This document shows, one piece after another, positions 50,976 to 60,596 of a stretch of 64,000 nt of DNA; position 1 is the first letter of the stretch; the number at the start of each line of letters is the position of its first letter. Made by a program: the position numbers and the translations under genes. Source of the DNA: Cyclobacteriaceae bacterium (GTDB lineage Bacteria; Bacteroidota; Bacteroidia; Cytophagales; Cyclobacteriaceae). The DNA is taken from NCBI GenBank assembly GCA_019638275.1, contig JAHBUC010000008.1, positions 97,581 to 161,580 of the forward strand, given 5' to 3'. The notes beneath the pieces are model-generated. The model did not search any database. It was not told where the DNA came from and worked only from the letters and a program-made list of their open reading frames with translations.

Positions 50976-52022
50976 CTATACTTTTTCAAGACATTTCAAT
51001 AGCAACAGATCGGGCCTAAGATGGCTTGTATAGTAGATATTATTATTAACCATTAACTTTTCTCTTAACTCACGATCGTTAACCAACTTTACGCACTGCT
51101 CTACGCACTGTTCAGCTGTAGCATAAGTCAGGTAATGCTGGTTAACAGCGAAATTACCAGGCACAATACAATTCACCGGTGTTGTAACGACAGCTTTTGA
51201 CATGGCAACATACTCTGCCAACTTAAATCCAACCGAACCCTCAAGCCCTGGTGTGGCTATTCCAATAGATGCCCGCCTGAGCTTCTTCAGGTAATTACCT
51301 TTAAATACCTCATCATCACTTTTCACCAAAGCATCTGGAGCCAACTGTGCGCTCAGTCTATCGCGTTGAATACCTCCGATAAAAAGATCACCAAACTCTT
51401 TGCGTAAGCGCAACACCAGGTCAACGCGCATTTGATTCATTATTATTCGCTCTTCTCTTTTCCATTCTTGCTTCGCAGAGTCGGGATTCCAAAGTCTTGC
51501 ATAAAAAATAATGCGCGGATCCTCAACGGTTCGCGGGGTGTCCTCAAAATGATGAACCAGGTTGTTGGCATAGGAAAGGTTGATATTCAGAGCTTTCGAC
51601 AAAAAACTGTTTGATCGCAACAGCGCATGCATCCACCGCTTCCTGTTTTTGGTTAACCATGCACGGTACACCATGCGGTCATGCTCGTGAAAAACCGGAT
51701 AATTCAATCCATACGGTTGCAAACGCGAATCGGTTTGTTGCAACGTAGTGGTAAGCATACGCTTAAAATACAAATCGGAGCGCTGCAACCAGGTGTTGCT
51801 GTAAAGCGCTGGGTTATCACTTAAATCAAACACCAGCACCTTATTGTTTACCTCCAGGCGAACCAGCGGCTCATCTGCACGGAGTTCCTTCCCGGCTTTA
51901 TAAGTCACCTTAATCTTACCAGCATCCTGTAACATGGCCAAGCCACTAAACAGCTGACTTGTATGTGCCAACTGCGACTCCACATAGGCGGTAACGTGAA
52001 TAGGTCTGTTTATTCCTTCCAT
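50976..52022 (-). CDS. Probable GT-B glycosyltransferase
   Basis: A 348-aa protein with a C-terminal half of glycosyltransferase type: IIFYARLWNPD, IGIATPGLEGSVGFKLAEYVAMSKAVVTTPV (E-x7-E-like), then a C-terminal helix in NDRELREKLMVNNN. The N-terminal half is divergent and matches no family I recognise. The ATG at 52022 shares its first base with the upstream stop (TGATG). Placement between other glycan genes supports a sugar-transfer role. Confidence 0.72.
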   Translation of the reverse strand: MEGINRPIHVTAYVESQLAHTSQLFSGLAMLQDAGKIKVTYKAGKELRADEPLVRLEVNNKVLVFDLSDNPALYSNTWLQRSDLYFKRMLTTTLQQTDSRLQPYGLNYPVFHEHDRMVYRAWLTKNRKRWMHALLRSNSFLSKALNINLSYANNLVHHFEDTPRTVEDPRIIFYARLWNPDSAKQEWKREERIIMNQMRVDLVLRLRKEFGDLFIGGIQRDRLSAQLAPDALVKSDDEVFKGNYLKKLRRASIGIATPGLEGSVGFKLAEYVAMSKAVVTTPVNCIVPGNFAVNQHYLTYATAEQCVEQCVKLVNDRELREKLMVNNNIYYTSHLRPDLLLLKCLEKV

Positions 52023-53365
52023 CAAGGAAGTAAGGATTCAATTTGAGGGCCTTGTCGAAGCATAACACTGGACTTTCGCCATGATCGAAATACCTGAATC
52101 AACACCAAAGGCAGAATGAGTATGGCAACAATACCTCCTAACCAAAAAAGGCCGCTGTTCTTTTTGTACCGAAAAGGGATTATCGACATGGGTATCTTAA
52201 TCAGTAAATCCAGTCGGGCTATTGTGTTACCAAAATATCGCCTCAACAAATACAATACGGAAGGAACAGGCCGTGGAGCAAGCACAGACGTAGGACGAAA
52301 AGAATCCCAACTGCCCATTTGACGCAAGCCACCCTGCGGAGCCTTTACATCCAAAGCAAATGCCTGCGGATTGGAAATGCTGCGAATGCCTGATAAATAA
52401 GCACGCAAGCCAAACTCACCATCACCCATACGCATGCGCTCAAATTGCATATCGAATAGCCCAACACGCTCGAATACCGAGCGATGAACCAAGGCATTCC
52501 CGGTTGCAAACTGTTCGGCCCAACGAAAGTGAGCCTTATGAATGGGCATGTGACTTCCTTCAGCAAAGAAAATTCCTGCTGAGACATCAACTCCAAAATG
52601 CGTAACACAGGCCAAGTGCTTTTCAAGCCAATCGGCTTCTACCCGAACATCATCTTCCGAAAACGCTATCCACTTCCCATTACTCTCCCGAATACCCCGG
52701 TTGCGCGCTTTCCATAAACCAGGTTCATATTGATGAATTACACGCAGCGGCAAATTAAAATTCGCATAAAATTCCGGTCTAAAAGGATCTGACTGATCAA
52801 TCACCACCACTTCAAATGAAGTGAGGGTTTGCTTCTCTATATCCCGCAGAATATGTTCCAGATGAGCATACCGGTTTAATGTAGGAATAACAATTGAAAC
52901 CAGGGACGAATCCTTTACCGCTTCATAATCAACTGTATGCGAAAAACAGGACGTGTATACCGAAACGCGCTTTACTTTTCGGGTTCTTAAAAAGCACCTC
53001 CATTCACGAAACGGGTTATGACCACCAAGGCACCGCAAAAAAAGAACATACCACGACCACAACCCATGATAATACCTGCGCAGAAAGCGATACTCATCAA
53101 CCACAGGAATAGCCTCACCTGAAATGGAAAGTGAAAGGTGCGGATCTGTAGCAATATAACCCTTAAGCAAAAGCTGGTGAGCCGCATCGCGTAACATGGA
53201 TTCTTCTTGCACGTACCCGGAATCCAGGTCAATCAATTTCCTTTCTGCAATCGAAATTTTTCGCACATCTACCCAATAAACACGACCATCAGGAGCATGT
53301 AACCAAAAGTACCAGCCGGGCTGAACATACTTGGTAAAAGAGAAGATATTCGTATTCACATTCAT
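52022..53365 (-). CDS. Family 2 glycosyltransferase with extra N-terminal domain
   Basis: A 447-aa protein. Residues 1-150 are an additional domain (contains WYFWLHAPDGRVYWVDVRK) not seen in short GT2 enzymes. The GT-A domain starts at SLVSIVIPTLNRYAHLEHIL and includes VVVIDQSDP, GLWKARNRGI and FSEDDVRVEADWL, where EDD replaces the usual DxD. A hydrophobic segment (LFWLGGIVAILILPLVLIQV) lies near the C-terminus. The frame reaches 53371 through GTG codons; the ATG at 53365 overlaps the preceding stop by one base. The N-terminal domain could bind acceptor or protein. Confidence 0.85.
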   Translation of the reverse strand: MNVNTNIFSFTKYVQPGWYFWLHAPDGRVYWVDVRKISIAERKLIDLDSGYVQEESMLRDAAHQLLLKGYIATDPHLSLSISGEAIPVVDEYRFLRRYYHGLWSWYVLFLRCLGGHNPFREWRCFLRTRKVKRVSVYTSCFSHTVDYEAVKDSSLVSIVIPTLNRYAHLEHILRDIEKQTLTSFEVVVIDQSDPFRPEFYANFNLPLRVIHQYEPGLWKARNRGIRESNGKWIAFSEDDVRVEADWLEKHLACVTHFGVDVSAGIFFAEGSHMPIHKAHFRWAEQFATGNALVHRSVFERVGLFDMQFERMRMGDGEFGLRAYLSGIRSISNPQAFALDVKAPQGGLRQMGSWDSFRPTSVLAPRPVPSVLYLLRRYFGNTIARLDLLIKIPMSIIPFRYKKNSGLFWLGGIVAILILPLVLIQVFRSWRKSSVMLRQGPQIESLLP

Positions 53366-54444
53366 CACCACATGGCCGCACCTTCCACCGACTCTTTAAC
53401 ATGTGTTGTATCCTCAAAACCGTAGAGTTTCAACAGCTCATCCGTTACAACCTCTACATCATGATATCGTGCCACATATTCGCGTGATTGCTTACCCAAC
53501 TCCTTACGCATATGTATGTCCTTTACCAACAACTCCACCACCGCCTCGAGGTTTCGCGGGTCTGCATGCACAATGGGTAAATCGGGGCGATACTTCCGGT
53601 ATGCCTCGTTAATGTTACAGATTACTGGTTTACCCAATGCCATTAGCTCAACTGAAACTTTTCCATGCCATCCATACAACACCTGATCAATGCCAATGTC
53701 GCTGATCTCATATAGCTCCTTTATTTTATGGTGTGGCAATTTCTCAGCCAACACCAACTCAACAGGCAATCCCTTTTTCTTCAGGTTATCAATGGCTGCT
53801 TCAATAAAATCAGTACCCTTTTTTCGTCTGCTTGAAGGTGCATGAACTATTCGGATGATACCATCTTGCGCGGACAATGGATTTCGGGCGGGTTGCCAGT
53901 AGGTCATGTCAATAACCTGAGGCGATAAAATGGCCGTAGGAACCACTTCAAAAAGATCAGGCTCAGAAACCAACACCACATCAGCGTAACGTAGCCACTT
54001 TTTAATTTTACGCAATTGATCAGGCCTGCTTAATGGGGGTTTTGATAGCACTTCACCACGGTTTGTTTCACGCAAATAGTCGAAATGCCTGATATCGATG
54101 ATGTCCAGTCCGCGAAAGTGAACCACAACTTTTTTTCTAAACAATTTTAGAAGCGGAAGATCAAGCAAGTGAAAGCGCCACCAACTCCACAGGCTAACAC
54201 CCCAGAAAAAATGAAAAACCTGGTAGTGCTGCAATGCCCAAAGAAAAAAGAGAAATCTATCCCAATTCCCCTTTAGCCCTTTACCCGAAAGGTGTATATC
54301 GTTCTGATATCCCCGAAAATCTTCGTTACATGGCGCAGCTGTAGCAGATATCCAACGCTTACGAACAGTTTCTGCCAGCAGTTGAAGCTGCCCCCCGATT
54401 TCATAACCTGCAAACAGTATTTTCTTATTCATACCGGCAATCAC
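53365..54444 (-). CDS. GT-B glycosyltransferase
   Basis: A 359-aa glycosyltransferase: first strand KKILFAGYEIGGQLQLLA, a basic inter-domain region, donor motif RIVHAPSSRRKKGTDF and KVSVELMALGKPVICNIN. It begins with GTG at 54444, whose GTGA overlaps the upstream stop in the style of the ATGA joints; an ATG four codons later (54432) is an alternative. VHFRGLDIIDIRH and TYWQP suggest relation to other capsule GT4 proteins without giving the sugar. Confidence 0.8.
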   Translation of the reverse strand: MIAGMNKKILFAGYEIGGQLQLLAETVRKRWISATAAPCNEDFRGYQNDIHLSGKGLKGNWDRFLFFLWALQHYQVFHFFWGVSLWSWWRFHLLDLPLLKLFRKKVVVHFRGLDIIDIRHFDYLRETNRGEVLSKPPLSRPDQLRKIKKWLRYADVVLVSEPDLFEVVPTAILSPQVIDMTYWQPARNPLSAQDGIIRIVHAPSSRRKKGTDFIEAAIDNLKKKGLPVELVLAEKLPHHKIKELYEISDIGIDQVLYGWHGKVSVELMALGKPVICNINEAYRKYRPDLPIVHADPRNLEAVVELLVKDIHMRKELGKQSREYVARYHDVEVVTDELLKLYGFEDTTHVKESVEGAAMW

Positions 54445-55310
54445 TTCTTCTTATCACTGTTCATCTTACTGGATGTACCGACACCCAATAGCCGTTTGAT
54501 CTTGGAGATAATCGCCACCGGTGTCCAATTGTATGGGATCACGCCCAGCCCCTGAATCACAATCCGCTTGTAGGTTCGCCTGTTTATTTTCCGCACGTAT
54601 GCTTCTACCTGCTCGTACGATGGAACAAACGTTCGCCTGTCATTCCACTTGCGTCCGATACGCTCATGAAGAATTCTTACCTTATTAAATGCCACTGCGC
54701 CTGTTGCCGTACCGTAAAAATTAAACTCATTAGGAAGAATTCCGATAGACACAGGAAGGTCCAGAAAAGCCTCCCTGAAAGAGGGCATATCCGATTTAAA
54801 ACCCAGTTCACGATGTACCCTATCCCAATGTGCCAGGTACTCCATAACCCTACTATCACCATTCCGGTAACCAATCACACCGGTGTGAAACTCATGCAAT
54901 ACACCCTCCAGGCGTAACTTAAAATCAGGTCTGACACTGCGAATGAACATCTCACTATGCCCTACCAGATCGAGCGACATGGCAAACTGAAAATAATCCA
55001 GCAAATCAAAAATTCCATCCACATTATCAGCCACAAACGTATCCGTATCAATAAAAACTGTTTTGTCACTGAACGGGCTGCGCACCATACCCGGTATTTT
55101 TGTACCGTAACCACGATACAACGCGGGCTCGTGAATAATAACATCAAACCATTCTGACTTAAACGTTGCATCATCCGTAATGATAGCTATAGGCAATTGT
55201 GTTTGCTTACGCAATGAACGCACCGATACCAAAACTTCCTGGTGATACTTCTGACCTATAACCACATATAGGAATCCCTTTGTTAGATTAGATTTTTTTT
55301 CTGCTTGCAT
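54441..55310 (-). CDS. GT-A-type glycosyltransferase
   Basis: From the ATG at 55310 the protein has 289 aa. It begins with a Rossmann-like strand (GFLYVVIGQKYHQEVLVS), then IAIITDD and the metal-binding FIDTDTFVADN (DxD), and later FHTGVIGYR and NEFNFYG. This is the pattern of nucleotide-diphospho-sugar transferases of the GT-A superfamily, outside the common GT2 group. A 23-nt overlap remains with the upstream broken FkbM gene. A basic C-terminal end (KMNSDKKK) may touch the membrane. Sugar unknown. Confidence 0.72.
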   Translation of the reverse strand: MQAEKKSNLTKGFLYVVIGQKYHQEVLVSVRSLRKQTQLPIAIITDDATFKSEWFDVIIHEPALYRGYGTKIPGMVRSPFSDKTVFIDTDTFVADNVDGIFDLLDYFQFAMSLDLVGHSEMFIRSVRPDFKLRLEGVLHEFHTGVIGYRNGDSRVMEYLAHWDRVHRELGFKSDMPSFREAFLDLPVSIGILPNEFNFYGTATGAVAFNKVRILHERIGRKWNDRRTFVPSYEQVEAYVRKINRRTYKRIVIQGLGVIPYNWTPVAIISKIKRLLGVGTSSKMNSDKKK

Positions 55311-56092
55311 ACCAAACCGGATTTCCCTTATTCTCATTACCTATTACTTTATATTCGTATAAATTCTCTTCGAGAATACGAATCAAATCATTTACCTGAT
55401 GGTCGTAATTAGTTAACAATTTTTTATGGACTTCTATAAATAAAGCAACACCCTCAAGTAATAAATTTTTCATTCCGTTAAGTACTTTAACCTCCGCACC
55501 CTCAACATCAATCTTAAAAACTTTTTTATTACTCACAGCATGTAAATGAAAATAATCATCCAATGAAATAGCGTTGATTGTATCAATATCTGCCACCTCT
55601 ATACCAATAGAATTTTTATCAGACAAAACCTGCAATGTGGCCGCTCCAACTTCTGACTTGACACAACGCTCTACACCTGTTCTATCCGAAACCGCATAAC
55701 GCTCTATTGTAACATTATCGAGGCTATTTAATCGAACGTTTTTTTTCAAGGATTGAAAAGTTCTGCTGACCCATTTCAAAAGCTATTACACCTGTACGAC
55801 TCCTCAATTTTGCAATTAAGCATGTAAAATATCCTATGTTAGCGCCAACATCAACAAAAATTCCGTCCTCAGGCAAGGCCTGATCAATGTATTGCAAAAG
55901 TTGGCTTTCATACAATTTTCCGCTTCTAAAATAGGTTGCAAAAAAATTTACCGAGAACGGATCGCGTATTGAAAACTTTACTTGTTGATCTTTCCAGACC
56001 AACAAATATGATTTCATGAAACCATGATAAACAAGGTACCGAAAATTCTTGCTGGAATACCAAATTTTTCTTGCTAAACCAATCAGCCTCAT
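55288..56092 (-). pseudogene. FkbM-family methyltransferase, frameshifted at A8 tract
   Basis: Two frames make one FkbM methyltransferase. The first (56092 to 55724) has the SAM motif FVDVGANIGYFTCLIAK and ends EMGQQNFSILEKKRS; the second (55779 to 55288) continues with KKNVRLNSLDNVTIERYAVSD, then VFKIDVEGAEVKVLNGM. The junction is a run of eight A on the minus strand (55746-55739). With seven A the frames join into a 267-aa protein, the normal length. It could be a true mutation, a phase-variable switch, ribosomal slippage on AAAAAAA, or a sequence error. FkbM enzymes O-methylate sugars and other small molecules. Confidence 0.85.
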
Positions 56093-56116
56093 TTCCTTAA
56101 TAGCGTCTTGACTGCT

Positions 56117-57298
56117 TTATTCATTGAGTTTTGGGGTTGATTGTGAAATCACTTCGTAATGCTTGATCATCTCATCCGTCCAGAAATCCATTGACCATTC
56201 CCGCTCCATTTTCTGCCGGGCCTGTTTTCCTAATGCAAGCCTGTGCTTTGAATCTGCCAGCGCACGAACATGATCAACAAAAATCGCTACATCTCCATAC
56301 GGAACAATATACCCGGTGTGTCCATGCTCTACCAGTTCATTCATACCCTCGCACGCAAACGCCACCACCGGTAAACCACACGCAGCAGCCTCCATGCAAC
56401 TGTTGGCCAATCCTTCAGCCGCACTGGTGGAAATATAAACATCGGACTGCTGTAACAATGCCACCACTTGTTCTTCATTGGCGCGCCCATAAAACTGTAC
56501 AGCTTTATAAACACCCATTTTAAAGGCCAGGTACTTCAGGCCCTCCAGGTCGGGCCCCTCACCTACTATAGTAAGCGAAACAGGTGTGAAATCCATCAAT
56601 TGTTTTAAAATTTCCAATTGAAACAGATAACCCTTACGCCAGATGGCCGCGCCAACAGAAATCAGTGCAAGCGTTTGAGTTGGCAGTTGCCCAACAGGGG
56701 GGCGAAATTTTTCCAGGTTTACGCCATTGTAATTTACCAACAATTGCGCTGGCCGTGCACCCAAGTCCATGCATGGCGGCATTAAATCTTTCGAAACCAC
56801 GTGGAGCGCATCTGTTTGCGAAATGGCTTGTCGTACCACATCGGAAAACCCTGCTCGTGTACGGGGATATACTGTTACCTGGCTGCCCCGCACACTGGCC
56901 ATAACCGGAACATTATAAAGTGCCCCCAGCCAGTTTACTCGCGTTATCAACGTAAGCCATTGAATATGAATCAATGAAACACCCGGCACAACAGCCAGCG
57001 GAAAATATTTAATTGTTGTTTTAAGTCGGGCACTCCAACCCGTTACTGCATTCAACTTCCACAACCGAAAAAAGATATGCGGGCTGCTCAACAACTTACC
57101 CAGGTAATGTAAAGCATCGTTCACTTTCATTTGGCGAACATCACCATAGCGAACTATTTCTATGGCCGGGTGAAGTTGGTGTTTCTGACCATACTCCATG
57201 GAGACCACTACTTCCACTCCCCGCCCATTAAGCGCATGAAGTCTCCGTTGGATAAAGGAAGGAATAGGATTACCCGTGCCAATAACAAAGACTTTCAA
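56117..57298 (-). CDS. Family 4 glycosyltransferase
   Basis: GT-B glycosyltransferase of 393 aa: first strand MKVFVIGTGNPIPSFIQRR, MASVRGSQVTVYPR near the acceptor side, donor-side ISVGAAIWRKGYLFQLEIL and VGEGPD, and the E-x7-E motif SAAEGLANSCMEAAACGLPVVAF. The motifs are complete and the length normal for GT4. It is separated from the broken FkbM gene by 24 nt and from the upstream GT2 by about 42 nt. Confidence 0.9.
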   Translation of the reverse strand: MKVFVIGTGNPIPSFIQRRLHALNGRGVEVVVSMEYGQKHQLHPAIEIVRYGDVRQMKVNDALHYLGKLLSSPHIFFRLWKLNAVTGWSARLKTTIKYFPLAVVPGVSLIHIQWLTLITRVNWLGALYNVPVMASVRGSQVTVYPRTRAGFSDVVRQAISQTDALHVVSKDLMPPCMDLGARPAQLLVNYNGVNLEKFRPPVGQLPTQTLALISVGAAIWRKGYLFQLEILKQLMDFTPVSLTIVGEGPDLEGLKYLAFKMGVYKAVQFYGRANEEQVVALLQQSDVYISTSAAEGLANSCMEAAACGLPVVAFACEGMNELVEHGHTGYIVPYGDVAIFVDHVRALADSKHRLALGKQARQKMEREWSMDFWTDEMIKHYEVISQSTPKLNE

Positions 57299-57340
57299 TC
57301 GATCAATTAAATAATTCAGTTAATTATTTTAGAACCACAA

Positions 57341-58309
57341 TTAAAATTTTCTTACAACCGACTTCAAAGCGTAACTATAGAATGAGACTATTAACCTCGC
57401 CACAATTTTCCATGTGTACAGCTTATTCCATCGCGCTACCAAAGCCTTTAAAACATTTTTTGAAAAGTCAATCCAGAGACTGCTCCCTATCAAACTATTA
57501 CTTGCTAACAGATACGGCATAATATTTCTAGCCTCGGTTTCAGGTATTGTTTTATGATCCCATCGCTTAGCATACTTACCCCCTAAAAAATCATTTCCAA
57601 ATTGTTTACGTTGACGATACAAATCCAGAACAAACGACTTAAAAAATTTCCGTTGCCGAATCGTTTTTGATGTAAATGCTGTAGCATGAATTCGATAGCC
57701 GATACCCAAATAATCCAAATTACCAACTTGAAACTGTTCCGAAGTGCGTAACCAAAAATCTTTATCCTCTCCGGAAAACAAACACGGATTATAAAAACCT
57801 ACAGTTTCAAAGCACTTCCGCGTCATCATCCAACTACTGTGAAAAAATGGATTTTCTCCTTTCAATATTGAACCAATACACGCCTCATGATCTAACGGAA
57901 AATTGCTCGGTTGTTGCAATTCACCCTCTTCTGTCATAAACCGACCTTGTGTACCAATCAAGCCATAACCCGGATTGTTCATCAAAAAATCAATCTGTCT
58001 GGCAAAACGATCAGGCATTGATACATCATCACCATCCATACGAGCAATCCATTCGCCTCGCGCCAGTTGCAGCCCATCATTTAACGAGCGGGGTAACCCC
58101 AGACAGGTGGTATGGACAATAGATTGAATTCGGTGATCCGCTTCTATCGCAGACTGGATAATACCATGAGTAGAATCGGTCGATCCATCATCAATGATGA
58201 TCAGCTCAAAATTTGAATATGTTTGAGTTCGTATTGATACAATTGCTGTTTCAAGGTACCTCGCTGAGTTGTAGACAGGCATGATTACCGAAACAAGATC
58301 TGACTCCAT
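57341..58309 (-). CDS. Family 2 glycosyltransferase
   Basis: Inverting GT-A enzyme of 322 aa. The catalytic domain shows VSVIMPVYNSARYLETAI, IIIDDGSTDST, the nucleotide-metal motif WIARMDGDDVSMPDRF and GEDKDFWLR as the likely catalytic-base region. There is no long membrane segment; the basic C-terminal end may associate with the membrane. ATG shares one base with the stop of the preceding gene (TAATG), so translation is coupled. Confidence 0.9.
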   Translation of the reverse strand: MESDLVSVIMPVYNSARYLETAIVSIRTQTYSNFELIIIDDGSTDSTHGIIQSAIEADHRIQSIVHTTCLGLPRSLNDGLQLARGEWIARMDGDDVSMPDRFARQIDFLMNNPGYGLIGTQGRFMTEEGELQQPSNFPLDHEACIGSILKGENPFFHSSWMMTRKCFETVGFYNPCLFSGEDKDFWLRTSEQFQVGNLDYLGIGYRIHATAFTSKTIRQRKFFKSFVLDLYRQRKQFGNDFLGGKYAKRWDHKTIPETEARNIMPYLLASNSLIGSSLWIDFSKNVLKALVARWNKLYTWKIVARLIVSFYSYALKSVVRKF

Positions 58310-59427
58310 TAATTCGCGCGTTCAAAAAAGTGTATCACATCTTCCAGCACAATTTCTTCAGGTCTTCTAGAAATTACTTTTCGAACCTTCTCATAAGCAG
58401 CGTACCCGATTTCCTTCCAGCGGTGCTGGTTTTGCCAAGCCTCTTCCAATGCCTGGTCCAGCAAATCAGGCGTGGCGGCTTCGGCTACAAAGCCTTCTAC
58501 GCCATGCGTAATCAATTCCTTTGCGCCTCCTACATGGGTAGTGATGCACACGCGGCCACACAGCATAGCTTCAATCAATGCCAATGACATACCCTCCTGA
58601 CGGGACGGAAGTACTAATGCACAGTTTTGCGACCAGATAGTCGTAACATCAGCTACATAGCCCTTAAAGAAAACGTTACTTAGTTTGAAGTAACTACAAA
58701 GCAACTCCAGATACGCCCTTGAGCCACCCACACCATACAGATTAACCTGAATATTTCGTTGCTTCCAGGTTGGCCTGGCCAAAACCTCAAACAAAATATC
58801 CAAACCTTTGTGGTAACTATCAAGTCGACTTACTACAGCAAAAGAAACTGATACATTGCTGGCAGGCCACGAAAATGGTAAATCCACTGACACTTGGGCT
58901 GCATTATAGATAATTTTAGCTTGCGGTATATCAGCAGCGATTTGTCTTTGCAGCAACTTTCTGTTCTGATCAGAAGCAAAGTACGCAGCACGGGAAGACA
59001 AGACCTCAGTTACATATGATATATTTGTTTCATGCGATAACTCTGAAACTAATTGAAAAATAATTGAGTAAGGGACCTTAAAACGACTACAATGTGCAAT
59101 TTGGCCTAACGTCTTTACATGACTACCTAACGAAATTAGAGCATAATCCGGTTCAAAGGAAACCCACTTCGGAGCAGGATCGTAAAATCTACTTATAAAA
59201 CGATTAAAGATTGACCGAAAAAAACCTGGTTTGTATCGGTAGTAAATGGTTACTCGCTTATCAATAAACACATCATGAAAATGCTCAGGATAATTTGGCC
59301 ACCGAAAAACATAGAATGCCAGCCGATAATTTCGCTCTAACAACTCGCGTGCTACTGTGAGCCAAAGCACTTCACTACCACCAAAAGTTCGATTGTTGGA
59401 AATAAATAGAACTCTACGAATTTTCAA
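58309..59427 (-). CDS. Family 4 glycosyltransferase
   Basis: GT-B glycosyltransferase of 372 aa. Start motif RVLFISNNRTFGGSEVLWL, with a Ser in the usual GGxE loop; donor domain FAVVSRLDSYHKGLDIL and VNLYGVGGSR; E-x7-E region SRQEGMSLALIEAMLCGRVCITT and HVGGAKELITHGVEGFV. About 83 nt of non-coding DNA separate it from gmd upstream, the largest break in this part of the locus; a TGAGC/GCTCA hairpin is present there. Confidence 0.9.
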   Translation of the reverse strand: MKIRRVLFISNNRTFGGSEVLWLTVARELLERNYRLAFYVFRWPNYPEHFHDVFIDKRVTIYYRYKPGFFRSIFNRFISRFYDPAPKWVSFEPDYALISLGSHVKTLGQIAHCSRFKVPYSIIFQLVSELSHETNISYVTEVLSSRAAYFASDQNRKLLQRQIAADIPQAKIIYNAAQVSVDLPFSWPASNVSVSFAVVSRLDSYHKGLDILFEVLARPTWKQRNIQVNLYGVGGSRAYLELLCSYFKLSNVFFKGYVADVTTIWSQNCALVLPSRQEGMSLALIEAMLCGRVCITTHVGGAKELITHGVEGFVAEAATPDLLDQALEEAWQNQHRWKEIGYAAYEKVRKVISRRPEEIVLEDVIHFFERAN

Positions 59428-59510
59428 ATCAGATAATTATTTACTACTGAGCCCTGAGCTCATTAAATTTTACCAAGTGGCACACTATACGCTGATGATA
59501 ACATCACATT

Positions 59511-60590
59511 CTAGTGACTGGAGGAAACTCGTTTAAGATCTGAAGCAACCATCTCGCTTATCATTTCTTCAAGAGAAAGCTTTGGTTTCCAACCTAAAAC
59601 TGCTTTGGCTTTGGAAGGGTCACCAATTAACAAATCAACTTCAGTTGGTCGGAAATACAGTGGATCAATTTCAACAACTATTTGTCCTGGTTGAAATTTA
59701 TATTCTGGATTTTGTGATGTATTTACAATTGCCTTTTCATCTGCGCCTTTGCCTGAAAAAATCAATTCCACACCCACTTCCTTAAATGCCAATGTCAGAA
59801 AATCACGTATAGAAGTAGTCTTTCCTGTAGCAATTACCAAATCCATAGGCTTTTCGAGTTGCATCATTTTCCACATCGCATCCACGTAATCGCGGGCATG
59901 CCCCCAATCACGTCTTGCATCCAGATTACCTAAATAGATTCGTTTATCAATACCATATGCCATGCGTGCAATACCCCGGGTAATCTTACGGGTCACAAAG
60001 GTTTCTCCACGTACCGGACTTTCATGATTAAACAAAATGCCGTTGCAGGCAAACATATTATAAGCTTCACGGTAATTTACAGTAATCCAATAGGCATAGA
60101 GTTTCGCTACGCCATACGGGCTGCGTGGATAAAATGGTGTTGTCTCTTTCTGAGGCACTTCCTGAGCTAAGCCAAATAACTCGGATGTTGACGCCTGATA
60201 AAATTTTGTCTTTTCCTCTAGCTTTAAAATACGGATAGCCTCCAGTATACGCAAGGAACCCAATGCGTCTGCATTGGCTGTGTATTCGGGAATTTCAAAA
60301 CTTACGCGTACGTGGCTTTGAGCAGCGAGATTATAAATCTCATCAGGTTGTACCTCCTGAATAATGCGAATCAGGTTAGTAGAATCAGTCATGTCACCAA
60401 AATGGGCATAGAACCTCTTATTTGACTCATGAATATCCTGGTATATATGATCAATACGTTCAGTATTAATCAAAGAACTCCTACGCTTAACACCATGAAC
60501 CTCATACCCCTTACCTAAAAGTAACTCTGCCAGGTACGCTCCATCCTGACCTGTAACTCCGGTTATCAATGCTCTCTTCATATTACTCAA
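59511..60590 (-). CDS. gmd: GDP-mannose 4,6-dehydratase
   Basis: Extended-SDR enzyme that converts GDP-mannose to GDP-4-keto-6-deoxymannose, the precursor of GDP-fucose, -rhamnose, -perosamine and -colitose. NADP loop GVTGQDG (11-17), STSELFG with Ser134/Thr135/Glu137, Tyr159-xxx-Lys163 in [10 protein letters not shown], and the diagnostic [15 protein letters not shown]. Full length at 359 aa. No Fcl (GDP-fucose synthase) is present; the Gmd-like gene at 61691 may provide the next step. Confidence 0.95.
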   Translation of the reverse strand: MSNMKRALITGVTGQDGAYLAELLLGKGYEVHGVKRRSSLINTERIDHIYQDIHESNKRFYAHFGDMTDSTNLIRIIQEVQPDEIYNLAAQSHVRVSFEIPEYTANADALGSLRILEAIRILKLEEKTKFYQASTSELFGLAQEVPQKETTPFYPRSPYGVAKLYAYWITVNYREAYNMFACNGILFNHESPVRGETFVTRKITRGIARMAYGIDKRIYLGNLDARRDWGHARDYVDAMWKMMQLEKPMDLVIATGKTTSIRDFLTLAFKEVGVELIFSGKGADEKAIVNTSQNPEYKFQPGQIVVEIDPLYFRPTEVDLLIGDPSKAKAVLGWKPKLSLEEMISEMVASDLKRVSSSH

Positions 60591-60596
60591 TTTTCT

